Assembly (NCBI RefSeq): GCF_003970795.1
Contig: NZ_RWKW01000001.1
Location: forward strand, 1 to 64,000
DNA: 64,000 nt
Direction: 5' to 3'
Source of the DNA: Aquibium carbonis
GTDB lineage: Bacteria; Pseudomonadota; Alphaproteobacteria; Rhizobiales; Rhizobiaceae
The translations under genes and the position numbers were made by a program. Of this stretch, positions 28,109 to 35,779 are shown piece after piece. The notes beneath the pieces are model-generated. The model searched no databases and had not been told where the DNA came from. It saw only the letters and a program-made list of their open reading frames with translations. Position 1 is the first letter of the stretch. Every line of letters begins with the position of its first letter.

Positions 28109-28951
28109 ATGACCAACACCCGCATCGACCGCCGCATGGCCAAGCTCAAGGCCGAAGGCCGGCCCGCCCTCGTCACCTATTTCATGGGCGGCGATCCGGA
28201 CTACGACACCTCGTTGTCGATCATGAAGGCGTTGCCCAAGGCCGGCAGCGACGTCATCGAGCTCGGCATGCCGTTTTCCGACCCCATGGCCGACGGCCCG
28301 GCCATCCAGGCCGCAGGCCTGCGCGCGCTGAAAGCGGGTCAGACGCTGAAGAAGACGCTCGCCATGGCGGCCGACTTCCGCAAGTCCGACGACGAGACGC
28401 CGATCGTCATGATGGGCTATTACAATCCCATCTACATCTACGGCGTCGAGCGCTTCCTGGCGGATGCCATCCAGTCGGGTATCGACGGGTTGATCGTGGT
28501 CGATCTTCCGCCTGAGATGGACGACGAGCTCTGCATCCCCGCCGTGCGTGCGGGCATCAACTTCATTCGCCTCGCCACGCCCACCACCGACGACAAGAGG
28601 CTGCCCAAGGTGCTCGAGAACACCTCCGGCTTCGTCTACTATGTCTCGATGACCGGTATCACCGGCTCGGCGCTCGCGGATACGGGGAAGGTCGGCGACG
28701 CGGTTCGCCGAATTAAAGGCCACACCCACCTGCCGGTCTGCGTCGGTTTTGGCGTGAAGACTGCAGAGCAGGCGCGCGCCATCGGGGCGTCGGCCGACGG
28801 CGTCGTGGTCGGTACCGCGATCGTCAATGCCGTCGCCAACGTCCTCGGCCCCAACGGCGAAATGACCGCCGATCCGGCTGAGGCCGTCGCCACGCTCGTG
28901 TCCGGCCTCGCGCAGGGTGTGCGCCAGGCCCGCCTTGCTGCCGCCGAATAA
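28109..28951 (+). CDS. trpA: Tryptophan synthase alpha chain
   Basis: TrpA cleaves indole-3-glycerol phosphate and channels indole to TrpB. The 280-residue barrel contains catalytic Glu51 and Asp62 in [16 protein letters not shown], the loop YYNPIYIYG, and the phosphate-binding [11 protein letters not shown] and [12 protein letters not shown] 28109 follows GGGACGAGTAGC; the frame is open far upstream but the extra sequence is not TrpA. accD follows 57 bases downstream. The 263 bases between it and the glycosyltransferase gene hold no recognised gene and may carry a separate promoter. Confidence 0.97.
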   Translation: MTNTRIDRRMAKLKAEGRPALVTYFMGGDPDYDTSLSIMKALPKAGSDVIELGMPFSDPMADGPAIQAAGLRALKAGQTLKKTLAMAADFRKSDDETPIVMMGYYNPIYIYGVERFLADAIQSGIDGLIVVDLPPEMDDELCIPAVRAGINFIRLATPTTDDKRLPKVLENTSGFVYYVSMTGITGSALADTGKVGDAVRRIKGHTHLPVCVGFGVKTAEQARAIGASADGVVVGTAIVNAVANVLGPNGEMTADPAEAVATLVSGLAQGVRQARLAAAE

Positions 28952-29008
28952 TCGTCCCATCTAGGGAACACGGGCCGCGCGGATGGCCCCGCGGAAGGAG
29001 ACCTTTCG

Positions 29009-29935
29009 ATGAACTGGATCACGAACTACGTTCGCCCCAAGATCAATTCCATGCTCGGCCGGCGCGACATGCCGGAAAACCTCTGGATCAAATGTCCCGA
29101 AACCGGCGAGATGGTGTTCCACAAGGATCTCGAGGAGAACCAGTGGGTCATCCCGGCATCCGGCCATCACATGCGGATCTCCGGCAAGGACCGGCTGCGC
29201 TTCTTTTTCGATGACGGCCGCTACGAGCTTCTGGAAAACCCGAAGGTCGCGATCGATCCGCTGAAGTTCCGTGACGAGAAGCGCTACACCGACCGCCTGC
29301 GCGATGCGCGCACCAAGACCGGCATGGAGGACGCTATCCTCAACGCCGTCGGCACCATCGATGGTCTCGAAGTGGTGGCCACCGTGCAGGACTTCGCCTT
29401 CATGGGCGGTTCGCTGGGGCTCGCCGCGGGCGAGGCGATCGTGCACGGCTTCGAAGTGGCATTGAAGCGGCGGCTTCCGCTCGTGCTGTTTGCGGCCTCC
29501 GGCGGCGCGCGCATGCAGGAAGGCATCCTGTCGCTGATGCAATTGCCGCGCACCACGGTTGGTGTCGACCGCCTGAAGGAGGCCGGCCTGCCCTATTTCG
29601 TCGTGCTCACCAACCCCACCACCGGCGGCGTGACGGCGTCCTATGCCATGCTGGGCGACGTCCACATTGCCGAGCCGGGCGCGCTGATCGGCTTTGCCGG
29701 GCCGCGCGTCATCGAGCAGACGATCCGCGAAAAGCTGCCCGAAGGCTTCCAGCGCGCCGAGTATCTGATGGAGCACGGCATGGTCGACATGGTCGTGCCA
29801 CGCACGGAGCTCAAGGCGACGATAGCCCGTCTTTTGAAGATCTTCCTCAACATCCCGTTGCCGGTTCTCGTCGCGGCGCAAACGGATACGCCCGAGACGC
29901 AGGCCGAAGAGGCCGAATCGCACCAGCCGGCGTAA
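29009..29935 (+). CDS. accD: Acetyl-CoA carboxylase carboxyltransferase subunit beta
   Basis: AccD with AccA transfers the carboxyl group from biotin to acetyl-CoA, making malonyl-CoA for fatty acid synthesis. The 308-residue product has the crotonase-fold landmarks [34 protein letters not shown] and [16 protein letters not shown]. The N-terminal region that is a four-cysteine zinc ribbon in E. coli reads [16 protein letters not shown] here, with only one Cys; this loss is normal for Rhizobiales AccD. GGAAGGAG lies 9 bases before the ATG. trpA-accD-folC is a conserved alphaproteobacterial order. Confidence 0.96.
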   Translation: MNWITNYVRPKINSMLGRRDMPENLWIKCPETGEMVFHKDLEENQWVIPASGHHMRISGKDRLRFFFDDGRYELLENPKVAIDPLKFRDEKRYTDRLRDARTKTGMEDAILNAVGTIDGLEVVATVQDFAFMGGSLGLAAGEAIVHGFEVALKRRLPLVLFAASGGARMQEGILSLMQLPRTTVGVDRLKEAGLPYFVVLTNPTTGGVTASYAMLGDVHIAEPGALIGFAGPRVIEQTIREKLPEGFQRAEYLMEHGMVDMVVPRTELKATIARLLKIFLNIPLPVLVAAQTDTPETQAEEAESHQPA

Positions 29936-29994
29936 GCACCGGGTGGTTTGATACCGGGCAGGAGCCGTGCATCGGGCGGCGCGAGGGAAGATTT

Positions 29995-31326
29995 GTGACC
30001 ATATCCAGGGCCGACCGCGAGATTGCGCGGTTGATGACGCTGCATCCCAAGGGTTTCGACCTGTCGCTGGACCGCATCCGGCGGCTGCTCGACCGGCTGG
30101 GCAATCCGCAGGACCGGCTGCCGCCGGTGATCCACATCGCCGGTACCAACGGCAAGGGCTCGGCGGCAGCCTTTTCGCGCGCCCTGCTCGAGGCGTCCGG
30201 CCATACCGCGCACGTGCACACCTCGCCGCATCTGGTCTCCTGGCACGAGCGCTACCGAATGGCTGCTCCCGGTGGCGGCCGCTTCGTCGCCGACGAGGTG
30301 TTCGCCGAGGCGATCGGTCGCGTTGCCGAGGCCAACCGGGGCGAGACGATCACCGTTTTCGAAATCCTGACGGCGGTGGGCTTCGTGCTGTTTTCCGAGC
30401 ACCCCGCCGATGCGGTGATCCTCGAGGTGGGTCTCGGGGGGCGTTTCGACGCGACCAATGTCGTCGACCGGCCAGCCGTCACCATCGTCATGCCGATCTC
30501 GCTCGACCACCAGGCCTATCTGGGTGACCGGGTCGAACTCATCGCCGCCGAGAAGGCCGGCATCATGAAGCGCGGCGTGCCGGTCGTCATCGGCCAGCAG
30601 GAATCCGACATCGCGCGCGATGTCCTCATCGACACCGCCGCGCGGCTCGATTGCCCGATGTTCGTCTACGGGCAGGAATTCCTTTCCTTTTCGGAAAACG
30701 GCCGCCTTACCTATCAGGACGATGACGGCCTGCTCGACCTGCCCTTGCCGCGCCTCCCCGGCCGGCACCAGTTTGCCAACGCTGCGGCGGCCATCGCTGC
30801 GATCAAGGCCGCGGGATTCACGCTGCCGATGCAGGCGGTGGAAAAGGCCATGACCACGGTGGATTGGCCCGGCCGCATGCAGCGGCTGACCAGCGGCCGC
30901 CTGGCGGAACTCGCGCCGGAAGGCGCCGAAATCTGGATCGACGGCGGCCACAACCCGGGGGCCGGCGCGGTCATCGCCGAAGCGCTGGGTGAACAGGAAG
31001 AGCGTTTCGCCCGGCCGCTGTTCCTGATTTGCGGCATGATCTCCACCAAGGACCAGACCGGCTTCTTTGCCGCTTTCGAAGGCATCGCGCGGCACGTCTT
31101 CACGGTGCCGGTGGCGGGAAGCGAGGCGGGCGTCCCCAACGATCAGCTTGCGACGCGTGCCGCCGAGGCCGGCCTGTCGGCCGAACCGATCAATTCGGTC
31201 GCCGAGGCGCTCGTGCTGCTTCGAGACAACTGGGAGGCCAACGAGCCGGCGCCGCGCATCCTCATCTGCGGCTCGCTCTACCTGATGGGCGACGTGCTCA
31301 GGGAAAACGGCACCCCGCCGGTGTGA
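29995..31326 (+). CDS. folC: Bifunctional dihydrofolate synthase/folylpolyglutamate synthase
   Basis: FolC adds glutamate to dihydropteroate and then to folates. The 443-residue Mur-ligase-like protein has the P-loop HIAGTNGKGSAAAF, GLGGRFDATNV and SLDHQAYLG, and the C-terminal DGGHNPGAG motif. A GTG at 29995 was chosen since it follows GAGGGAAG; an ATG at codon 12 is an alternative. It closes the trpFBA-accD-folC block and is followed by paired hairpins facing a convergent gene. Confidence 0.95.
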   Translation: MTISRADREIARLMTLHPKGFDLSLDRIRRLLDRLGNPQDRLPPVIHIAGTNGKGSAAAFSRALLEASGHTAHVHTSPHLVSWHERYRMAAPGGGRFVADEVFAEAIGRVAEANRGETITVFEILTAVGFVLFSEHPADAVILEVGLGGRFDATNVVDRPAVTIVMPISLDHQAYLGDRVELIAAEKAGIMKRGVPVVIGQQESDIARDVLIDTAARLDCPMFVYGQEFLSFSENGRLTYQDDDGLLDLPLPRLPGRHQFANAAAAIAAIKAAGFTLPMQAVEKAMTTVDWPGRMQRLTSGRLAELAPEGAEIWIDGGHNPGAGAVIAEALGEQEERFARPLFLICGMISTKDQTGFFAAFEGIARHVFTVPVAGSEAGVPNDQLATRAAEAGLSAEPINSVAEALVLLRDNWEANEPAPRILICGSLYLMGDVLRENGTPPV

Positions 31327-31329
31327 GCA

Positions 31330-31379
31330 GCGCCGCTTTCGGGCCGGAATCGAAAGCGGCGCCGTGTTGCCACGGCGCC
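31330..31379. terminator. Two overlapping hairpins between convergent folC and the DUF2852 gene
   Basis: GCGCCGCTTTCG (31330-31341) pairs exactly with CGAAAGCGGCGC (31351-31362). A second perfect stem, GGCGCCGTG (31358-31366) with CACGGCGCC (31371-31379), shares five bases with the first, so only one can form at a time. There is no T run; termination in both directions is inferred from position three bases after the folC stop. Confidence 0.5.
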
Positions 31380-31408
31380 GCCGGAATGGACCCCTGGAAG
31401 CGGTCGTG

Positions 31409-31873
31409 TCAGTCGTCGAGCAGCGTGGGGCCGCTCTTCGGCTCGTTCGGCCGCGGCTCGCCGGCATCGCGCTGGCGCTTGCGCTCGGTCATGAACCGGT
31501 CGAATTCTTCCTGGTCCTTGGCACGGCGCAACTCGCGCAGGTAACCGTCGAATTCCTCGCGCATCTCGTCGAGCTTGCGGCGCTCTTCCTCGATGCGGGT
31601 CATCTCGGCATCGCGCCAGTCGTCGAATGCCACGTTCCCAGTACGGCCAAAGCCGCCGTGACGGCCGCGGGCATGGCGGCCACGACCCTTGCATGAGGCG
31701 AAGAAGCCGTCGGTGGCCTGATTGACGTCGCGCTTGAACCCGTCAAGCCGGTCGCCCCAGATGATGTAGGCGAGCATGGCCAGGCCCAGCGGCCAGAAGA
31801 CCACGAAGCCGAGCACCATCAGTGCAATCGTCGCAGGCGTCCAGGCCGGACGGATCAGTGCAGTCGTGTTCAT
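31409..31873 (-). CDS. DUF2852 membrane protein
   Basis: The 154-residue product is a conserved alphaproteobacterial protein of unknown function. It has one hydrophobic segment near residues 14-38 (TPATIALMVLGFVVFWPLGL), the YIIWGDRLDGFKRDVNQ stretch typical of DUF2852, a glycine/arginine/histidine-rich linker and a charged predicted coiled coil (about 85-130) ending in an acidic tail. ATG 31873 is preceded by GGAACGGGAAAC; the in-frame upstream ATG at 31939 is unlikely. It is convergent with folC and probably transcribed alone. Confidence 0.83.
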   Translation of the reverse strand: MNTTALIRPAWTPATIALMVLGFVVFWPLGLAMLAYIIWGDRLDGFKRDVNQATDGFFASCKGRGRHARGRHGGFGRTGNVAFDDWRDAEMTRIEEERRKLDEMREEFDGYLRELRRAKDQEEFDRFMTERKRQRDAGEPRPNEPKSGPTLLDD

Positions 31874-31999
31874 CGTTTCCCGTTCCTTCCGTGGGGGGCA
31901 GCCGATCCGGGCTGCATGATTTCGAAATGGGAACCGCAAATCGGCGATTCAAGCCGGCCGATTGTAAAGTTGCGTAAACCCGCCCTCCGACGCGGCTCG

Positions 32000-32776
32000 C
32001 TATCCCGCCCGCGCCAACAGTTCCTGCGCCGCCTTGAGGATCAGCGCGATGTCTTCCTCGCGCGACAGACGGTGGTCCCCGTCCGGAATGAGCGTCAAGC
32101 TCACGTCGTCGGCCGGGAGGTGCTCCATCAGTTTCCGAGCGTGCTGGAAGGGCACGTCCGGATCCTTCATGCCTTGCAGGATGATCACGGGGCAGTGCGT
32201 TTCGATGACGCCGGCCATCACGCGGTTGGCTCGTCCGTCCTCGATCAGGGCGCGTGTGTAGATGTTCGGTTCGGGGCTGTAGTCGGAGGTTTCCTCGAAG
32301 TATCCCTTCGTCTCTAGATCATCCAGTTGGGCCCGTGTGAGGTGCGGCTCCATCAGTTCGACCGTGAAGTCCGGGGCGGGCGCAATCAAGAGCATGCCAG
32401 CGATTCGTCCGGTCTGGCCCCTTCGCGATAGGTCCTGCGCCATCCTGAGCGCGATCCACGCCCCCATCGAGGAGCCGACCAGAATCTGCGGACCCTCGGA
32501 ATAGCGGTCGAGAACGGCCAGGCTTTCGCTCAGCCAACGCGAGATCGTGCCGTCGGCGAATGCGCCGCCCGACTGGCCATGGCCCGAATAGTCGTGCCTG
32601 AGGCAGGCATGGCCGTTCACGCGGGCCCAGTCCGCCAGCCGCTCTGCCTTGGTTCCGGCCATGTCGGATCGGTACCCTCCGAGCCAGACGAAGCCTGGCG
32701 CGCGGCCTGGCTGGCGGCGAACCGCGATCCGGGCGCCATCGACCTCGATGAACTCCATTGGGACCGATCCCTCCAT
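32000..32776 (-). CDS. Alpha/beta hydrolase
   Basis: The product (258 residues from ATG 32776, which has AAAGGAG seven bases upstream) is a serine hydrolase of the BAAT/ABHD10-like group. The nucleophile elbow is LVGSSMGAW, the oxyanion region FVWLGGYRSDM, the acid lies in GMKDPDVPF and the His in PDGDHRLSR. The sequence layout is close to mitochondrial ABHD10, a protein-depalmitoylase/carboxylesterase, and to many bacterial hydrolases of unknown substrate. It is divergent from infC. Confidence 0.86.
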   Translation of the reverse strand: MEGSVPMEFIEVDGARIAVRRQPGRAPGFVWLGGYRSDMAGTKAERLADWARVNGHACLRHDYSGHGQSGGAFADGTISRWLSESLAVLDRYSEGPQILVGSSMGAWIALRMAQDLSRRGQTGRIAGMLLIAPAPDFTVELMEPHLTRAQLDDLETKGYFEETSDYSPEPNIYTRALIEDGRANRVMAGVIETHCPVIILQGMKDPDVPFQHARKLMEHLPADDVSLTLIPDGDHRLSREEDIALILKAAQELLARAG

Positions 32777-32880
32777 GCCTTTCTCCTTTTTGTGACCCAC
32801 CGCGTCCGTCTTATGGAACCGATCGACGCTCTTCGCGTAAACCCGTTCGTATCGCGTGATTTCCGTGCGGCGTCGTGCTA

Positions 32881-32909
32881 TTGACAGATTTCCTGCCGTC
32901 CCGACATAG
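32881..32909 (+). promoter_or_regulatory. Probable sigma-70 promoter of infC
   Basis: TTGACA (32881-32886), 17-base spacer, ACATAG (32904-32909), about 60 bases before the infC start. The -35 box is a perfect match; the -10 box is moderate. Confidence 0.55.
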
Positions 32910-32969
32910 GCGGCCGGGAGGATCCAGGCAAATCACCCCGAACGATATCGGAACAAGGAGTACACGACC

Positions 32970-33506
32970 ATTCGCAGACCGTTCAAAGCCGCAGCGCCCG
33001 TCAAGGAAGGGCCGCGCGCAAACAGTGAGATCCGGGCGCCCCGGGTGCAGCTGATCGATTTCGACGGCTCGAACCGCGGCGTCGTCGCCATCCAGGAAGC
33101 CTTGCAGATCGCGGAGGACAAGGGCCTCGACCTCGTCGAGATTTCGCCCAACGCCGAACCACCCGTCTGCAAGATCACCGATCTGGGCAAGCTCAAGTAT
33201 CAGAGCCAGAAGAAGGCGGCAGAGGCGCGCAAGAATCAGAAGGTGGTCGAGATCAAGGAGATCAAGATGCGCCCGAACATCGATACGCACGACTACGAGA
33301 CCAAGATGAAGGCCGTGCGGCGCTTTTTCGACGAAGGCGACAAGGTCAAGCTGACGCTGCGCTTCCGTGGCCGCGAGATGGCGCACATGGAGCTCGGCAT
33401 GGCGCTGTTGAACCGAGTGCGGGAGGAGGTGGCCACGATTGCAAAGGTCGAGGCCGAGCCCAAGCTGGAAGGCCGCCAGATGATGATGGTGCTGGCTCCG
33501 CGTTGA
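32970..33506 (+). CDS. infC: Translation initiation factor IF-3 (ATT start codon)
   Basis: IF-3 binds the 30S subunit, enforces correct start-codon choice and keeps subunits apart. With an ATT start at 32970 the protein is 178 residues beginning (M)[15 protein letters not shown] then [13 protein letters not shown], the standard alphaproteobacterial N-terminus. AAGGAG lies at 32955-32960, nine bases upstream. Starting at the first GTG (33045) would remove 25 conserved residues. IF-3 discriminates against ATT, so the unusual codon gives autoregulation, known in E. coli infC. The C-terminal domain with [18 protein letters not shown] is complete. Confidence 0.93.
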   Translation: MRRPFKAAAPVKEGPRANSEIRAPRVQLIDFDGSNRGVVAIQEALQIAEDKGLDLVEISPNAEPPVCKITDLGKLKYQSQKKAAEARKNQKVVEIKEIKMRPNIDTHDYETKMKAVRRFFDEGDKVKLTLRFRGREMAHMELGMALLNRVREEVATIAKVEAEPKLEGRQMMMVLAPR

Positions 33507-33554
33507 CGCGCGACCCACGTCGGAAATGGTGAAACGCATTAGGCTCGCATAATG

Positions 33555-33594
33555 GAACCCTCGGGCGGCGACGCTCGGGGGTTCTTCGTTTTTT
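33555..33594 (+). terminator. Intrinsic terminator after infC
   Basis: GAACCCTCGGGCG (33555-33567), tetraloop GCGA, CGCTCGGGGGTTC (33572-33584; two wobble pairs), then TTCGTTTTTT. It separates infC from rpmI-rplT, so the ribosomal protein genes need their own promoter. Confidence 0.82.
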
Positions 33595-33660
33595 GGGGCG
33601 TCGGAGGTCGAGGGCTGTTGTCCTTCGATGATGTCTTGGCCTGCGATCCAAAAACATCCG

Positions 33661-33689
33661 TTGCGCCCGCTGCGCATCGGATGTATAGA
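33661..33689 (+). promoter_or_regulatory. Probable promoter of rpmI-rplT
   Basis: TTGCGC (33661-33666), 17-base spacer, TATAGA (33684-33689), located downstream of the infC terminator. It implies a leader of roughly 175 bases before rpmI. Confidence 0.5.
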
Positions 33690-33872
33690 CGCCGCGTTCA
33701 GAGAACCGCCCGGCAGGGCATGCCGTGGCGGTTTCTTATGCTGACAGCTCACTCGAATGGTCTTCGAGGACAGCGGGGGAGCGGCCTTCGGGCCGTGCCA
33801 GTGATCTGGCGCCCTCGCAAAGTCGACCGTGAAGACGGCCGGCGCGAGCGCAACGAAAAAAGGAGAAGCAAA
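33690..33872 (+). promoter_or_regulatory. Structured untranslated leader of rpmI-rplT
   Basis: The stretch between infC and rpmI (33507-33872) has no gene. The leader part contains a long hairpin, AACCGCCCGGCA (33704-33715) with TGCCGTGGCGGTT (33721-33733, one bulge), followed by TCTTAT, and a UUCG-capped stem CGGCC/GGCCG near 33782-33796. L20 is known to repress its own operon by binding leader structures in several bacteria; whether this leader does so is inference. GGAG lies at 33862-33865 before the rpmI ATG. Confidence 0.45.
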
Positions 33873-34082
33873 ATGCCCAAGATGAAGACCAAATCGTCCG
33901 CCAAGAAGCGGTTCAAGATCACTGCGACGGGCAAGGTCCTGTCGGCTGCGGCCGGCAAGCGCCACGGCATGATCAAGCGCTCCAACAAGTTCATTCGCAA
34001 CGCTCGCGGCACCATGGTCCTCCACGAGGCCGATGCCAAGAAGGTCATCAAGAACTTTCTGCCGAACGGCGGCGGCCTCTGA
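33873..34082 (+). CDS. rpmI: 50S ribosomal protein L35
   Basis: L35 is a small, very basic large-subunit protein. The 69-residue product starts [20 protein letters not shown] and includes [19 protein letters not shown], all typical. The ATG at 33873 is preceded by AAAAAAGGAGAAGC. It is followed 45 bases later by rplT, the conserved pair. Confidence 0.98.
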   Translation: MPKMKTKSSAKKRFKITATGKVLSAAAGKRHGMIKRSNKFIRNARGTMVLHEADAKKVIKNFLPNGGGL

Positions 34083-34127
34083 GCCACGCCTGACGACAAG
34101 CGCCCGAAAACTTAAGGAGATTACGAC

Positions 34128-34529
34128 ATGGCACGCGTCAAGAGAGGCGTCACCTCGCACGCCAAGCACAAGAAGGTCCTGAAAGCCGCCAAGGGCTTCT
34201 ACGGCCGCCGCAAGAACACCATTCGCATCGCCAAGCAGGCGGTCGAAAAGTCGCTTCAGTACGCCTACCGCGACCGCAAGAATCGCAAGCGCAATTTCCG
34301 CGCCCTGTGGGTCCAGCGCATCAACGCGGCGACCCGCGAGCACGGCCTGACCTACGGCCGCTTCATCGACGGCCTGAACAAGTCGGGCATCGAGATCGAC
34401 CGCAAGGTGCTGTCCGACATGGCCATCCACGAGCCGCAGGCCTTCGCCGTGCTGGTCGCCAAGGCGAAGGAAGCGCTCGTCTATCTCAAGGACGGCATGC
34501 CGAACGAGTTCGAAGCAGCCGTGGCCTGA
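34128..34529 (+). CDS. rplT: 50S ribosomal protein L20
   Basis: L20 binds 23S rRNA early in large-subunit assembly and can act as an operon repressor. The 133-residue protein begins [19 protein letters not shown] and contains [19 protein letters not shown] and [19 protein letters not shown], hallmark segments. AAGGAG precedes the ATG. A strong terminator follows. Confidence 0.98.
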   Translation: MARVKRGVTSHAKHKKVLKAAKGFYGRRKNTIRIAKQAVEKSLQYAYRDRKNRKRNFRALWVQRINAATREHGLTYGRFIDGLNKSGIEIDRKVLSDMAIHEPQAFAVLVAKAKEALVYLKDGMPNEFEAAVA

Positions 34530-34568
34530 GGCTGGCGCTTCCCAATCGTTCGAATTTCTGATTTGGGA

Positions 34569-34602
34569 AACCCGCGCCGGCCTTGCTGGCGCGGGTTTTT
34601 TG
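34569..34602 (+). terminator. Intrinsic terminator after rplT
   Basis: AACCCGCGCC (34569-34578) pairs with GGCGCGGGTT (34588-34597), followed by a T run (TTTT then G), 40 bases after the rplT stop. Confidence 0.92.
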
Positions 34603-34649
34603 TTTGACGCACAGAGCATTGCTGCGAACGCGAAGATCGGTGAACTGAC

Positions 34650-35735
34650 ATGACGGAACTGACCACGCTGGAAAGCGCCCTTCTCGCCGACATCGCGGCA
34701 GCCGGCGACGAGACTGCGCTGGAGACGGTGCGCATCGCTGCATTGGGCAAGAAGGGCTCCGTCTCGGAGCGCCTGAAGACACTGGGCTCGATGTCCCCCG
34801 AGGAGCGCCAGTCGATGGGCCCGGCCATCAACGGCCTGAAGAACCGTGTGACCGAGGCGTTGGCTGCCCGCCGCGCCGAACTGCGCGATGCCGCGATCGA
34901 TGCCCGGCTCGCTGCCGAGACGCTGGACGTGACGCTTCCCGTGCGCAAGTCGCCCGCCGAGCGTGGCCGCATCCACCCCATCAGTCAGGTCATCGACGAG
35001 ATCGCCGCGATTTTCGGCGATCTCGGCTTCGCCATCGCCGAGGGGCCGGACGTCGAGACGGACTACTACAATTTCACCGCGCTCAACTTCCCGGTCGGCC
35101 ATCCTGCCCGCGAGATGCACGACACCTTCTTTTTCCGTCCCGGCGCCGACGGTGAGCGCAAGCTCCTGCGCACCCACACCTCGCCGGTGCAGATCCGTAC
35201 CATGGAGACGCAGAAGCCGCCGATCCGCATCGTCATCCCCGGCAAGACCTACCGCCAGGACTCGGACGCCACCCATTCGCCGATGTTCCACCAGCTAGAA
35301 GGCCTGGTCATCGACAAATCGGCGAATGTCGCCAACATGAAATGGGTGCTGGAGGAGTTCTGCAAGGCCTTCTTCGAGGTGCCGAAGGTCGACATGCGCT
35401 TCCGTCCGTCCTTCTTCCCCTTCACCGAACCGAGCCTCGAGGTCGACATTCAGTGCGACCGTTCTCGTCCTGGCGAAGTGCGCTTCGGCGAGGGAAAGGA
35501 CTGGATGGAGATTCTGGGCTGCGGCATGGTCCACCCGAACGTGCTGCGGATGTCGGGCCTCGATCCGGACGAATACCAGGGCTTCGCCTGGGGCATGGGC
35601 ATCGACCGCATCGCCATGCTGAAGTACGGGATGCCAGACCTGCGCGCCTTCTTCGACGCCGATGTCCGCTGGCTCCAGCACTACGGCTTCCGGCCGCTGG
35701 ATCTGCCGACGCTGTTTGGCGGGCTGAGCAGCTGA
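34650..35735 (+). CDS. pheS: Phenylalanyl-tRNA synthetase alpha subunit
   Basis: PheS is the catalytic subunit of the alpha2-beta2 enzyme that charges tRNA-Phe. The 361-residue product has the N-terminal coiled arm, the class II motif 2 region [11 protein letters not shown], and the motif 3 [18 protein letters not shown], with [12 protein letters not shown] and [13 protein letters not shown] between. The partner pheT, normally immediately downstream, is absent: the next gene is a convergent penicillin-binding protein 44 bases away. The protein itself looks complete. Confidence 0.97.
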   Translation: MTELTTLESALLADIAAAGDETALETVRIAALGKKGSVSERLKTLGSMSPEERQSMGPAINGLKNRVTEALAARRAELRDAAIDARLAAETLDVTLPVRKSPAERGRIHPISQVIDEIAAIFGDLGFAIAEGPDVETDYYNFTALNFPVGHPAREMHDTFFFRPGADGERKLLRTHTSPVQIRTMETQKPPIRIVIPGKTYRQDSDATHSPMFHQLEGLVIDKSANVANMKWVLEEFCKAFFEVPKVDMRFRPSFFPFTEPSLEVDIQCDRSRPGEVRFGEGKDWMEILGCGMVHPNVLRMSGLDPDEYQGFAWGMGIDRIAMLKYGMPDLRAFFDADVRWLQHYGFRPLDLPTLFGGLSS

Positions 35736-35779
35736 CGTCTTGCACCTCGATCGAGGCCGCGTGGTGGCCGCGATGCTCC

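Noticed and set aside
29036-29130. Damaged AccD because the four-cysteine zinc ribbon is missing
   Set aside because: Rhizobiales AccD proteins normally lack these cysteines; the rest of the protein is intact.
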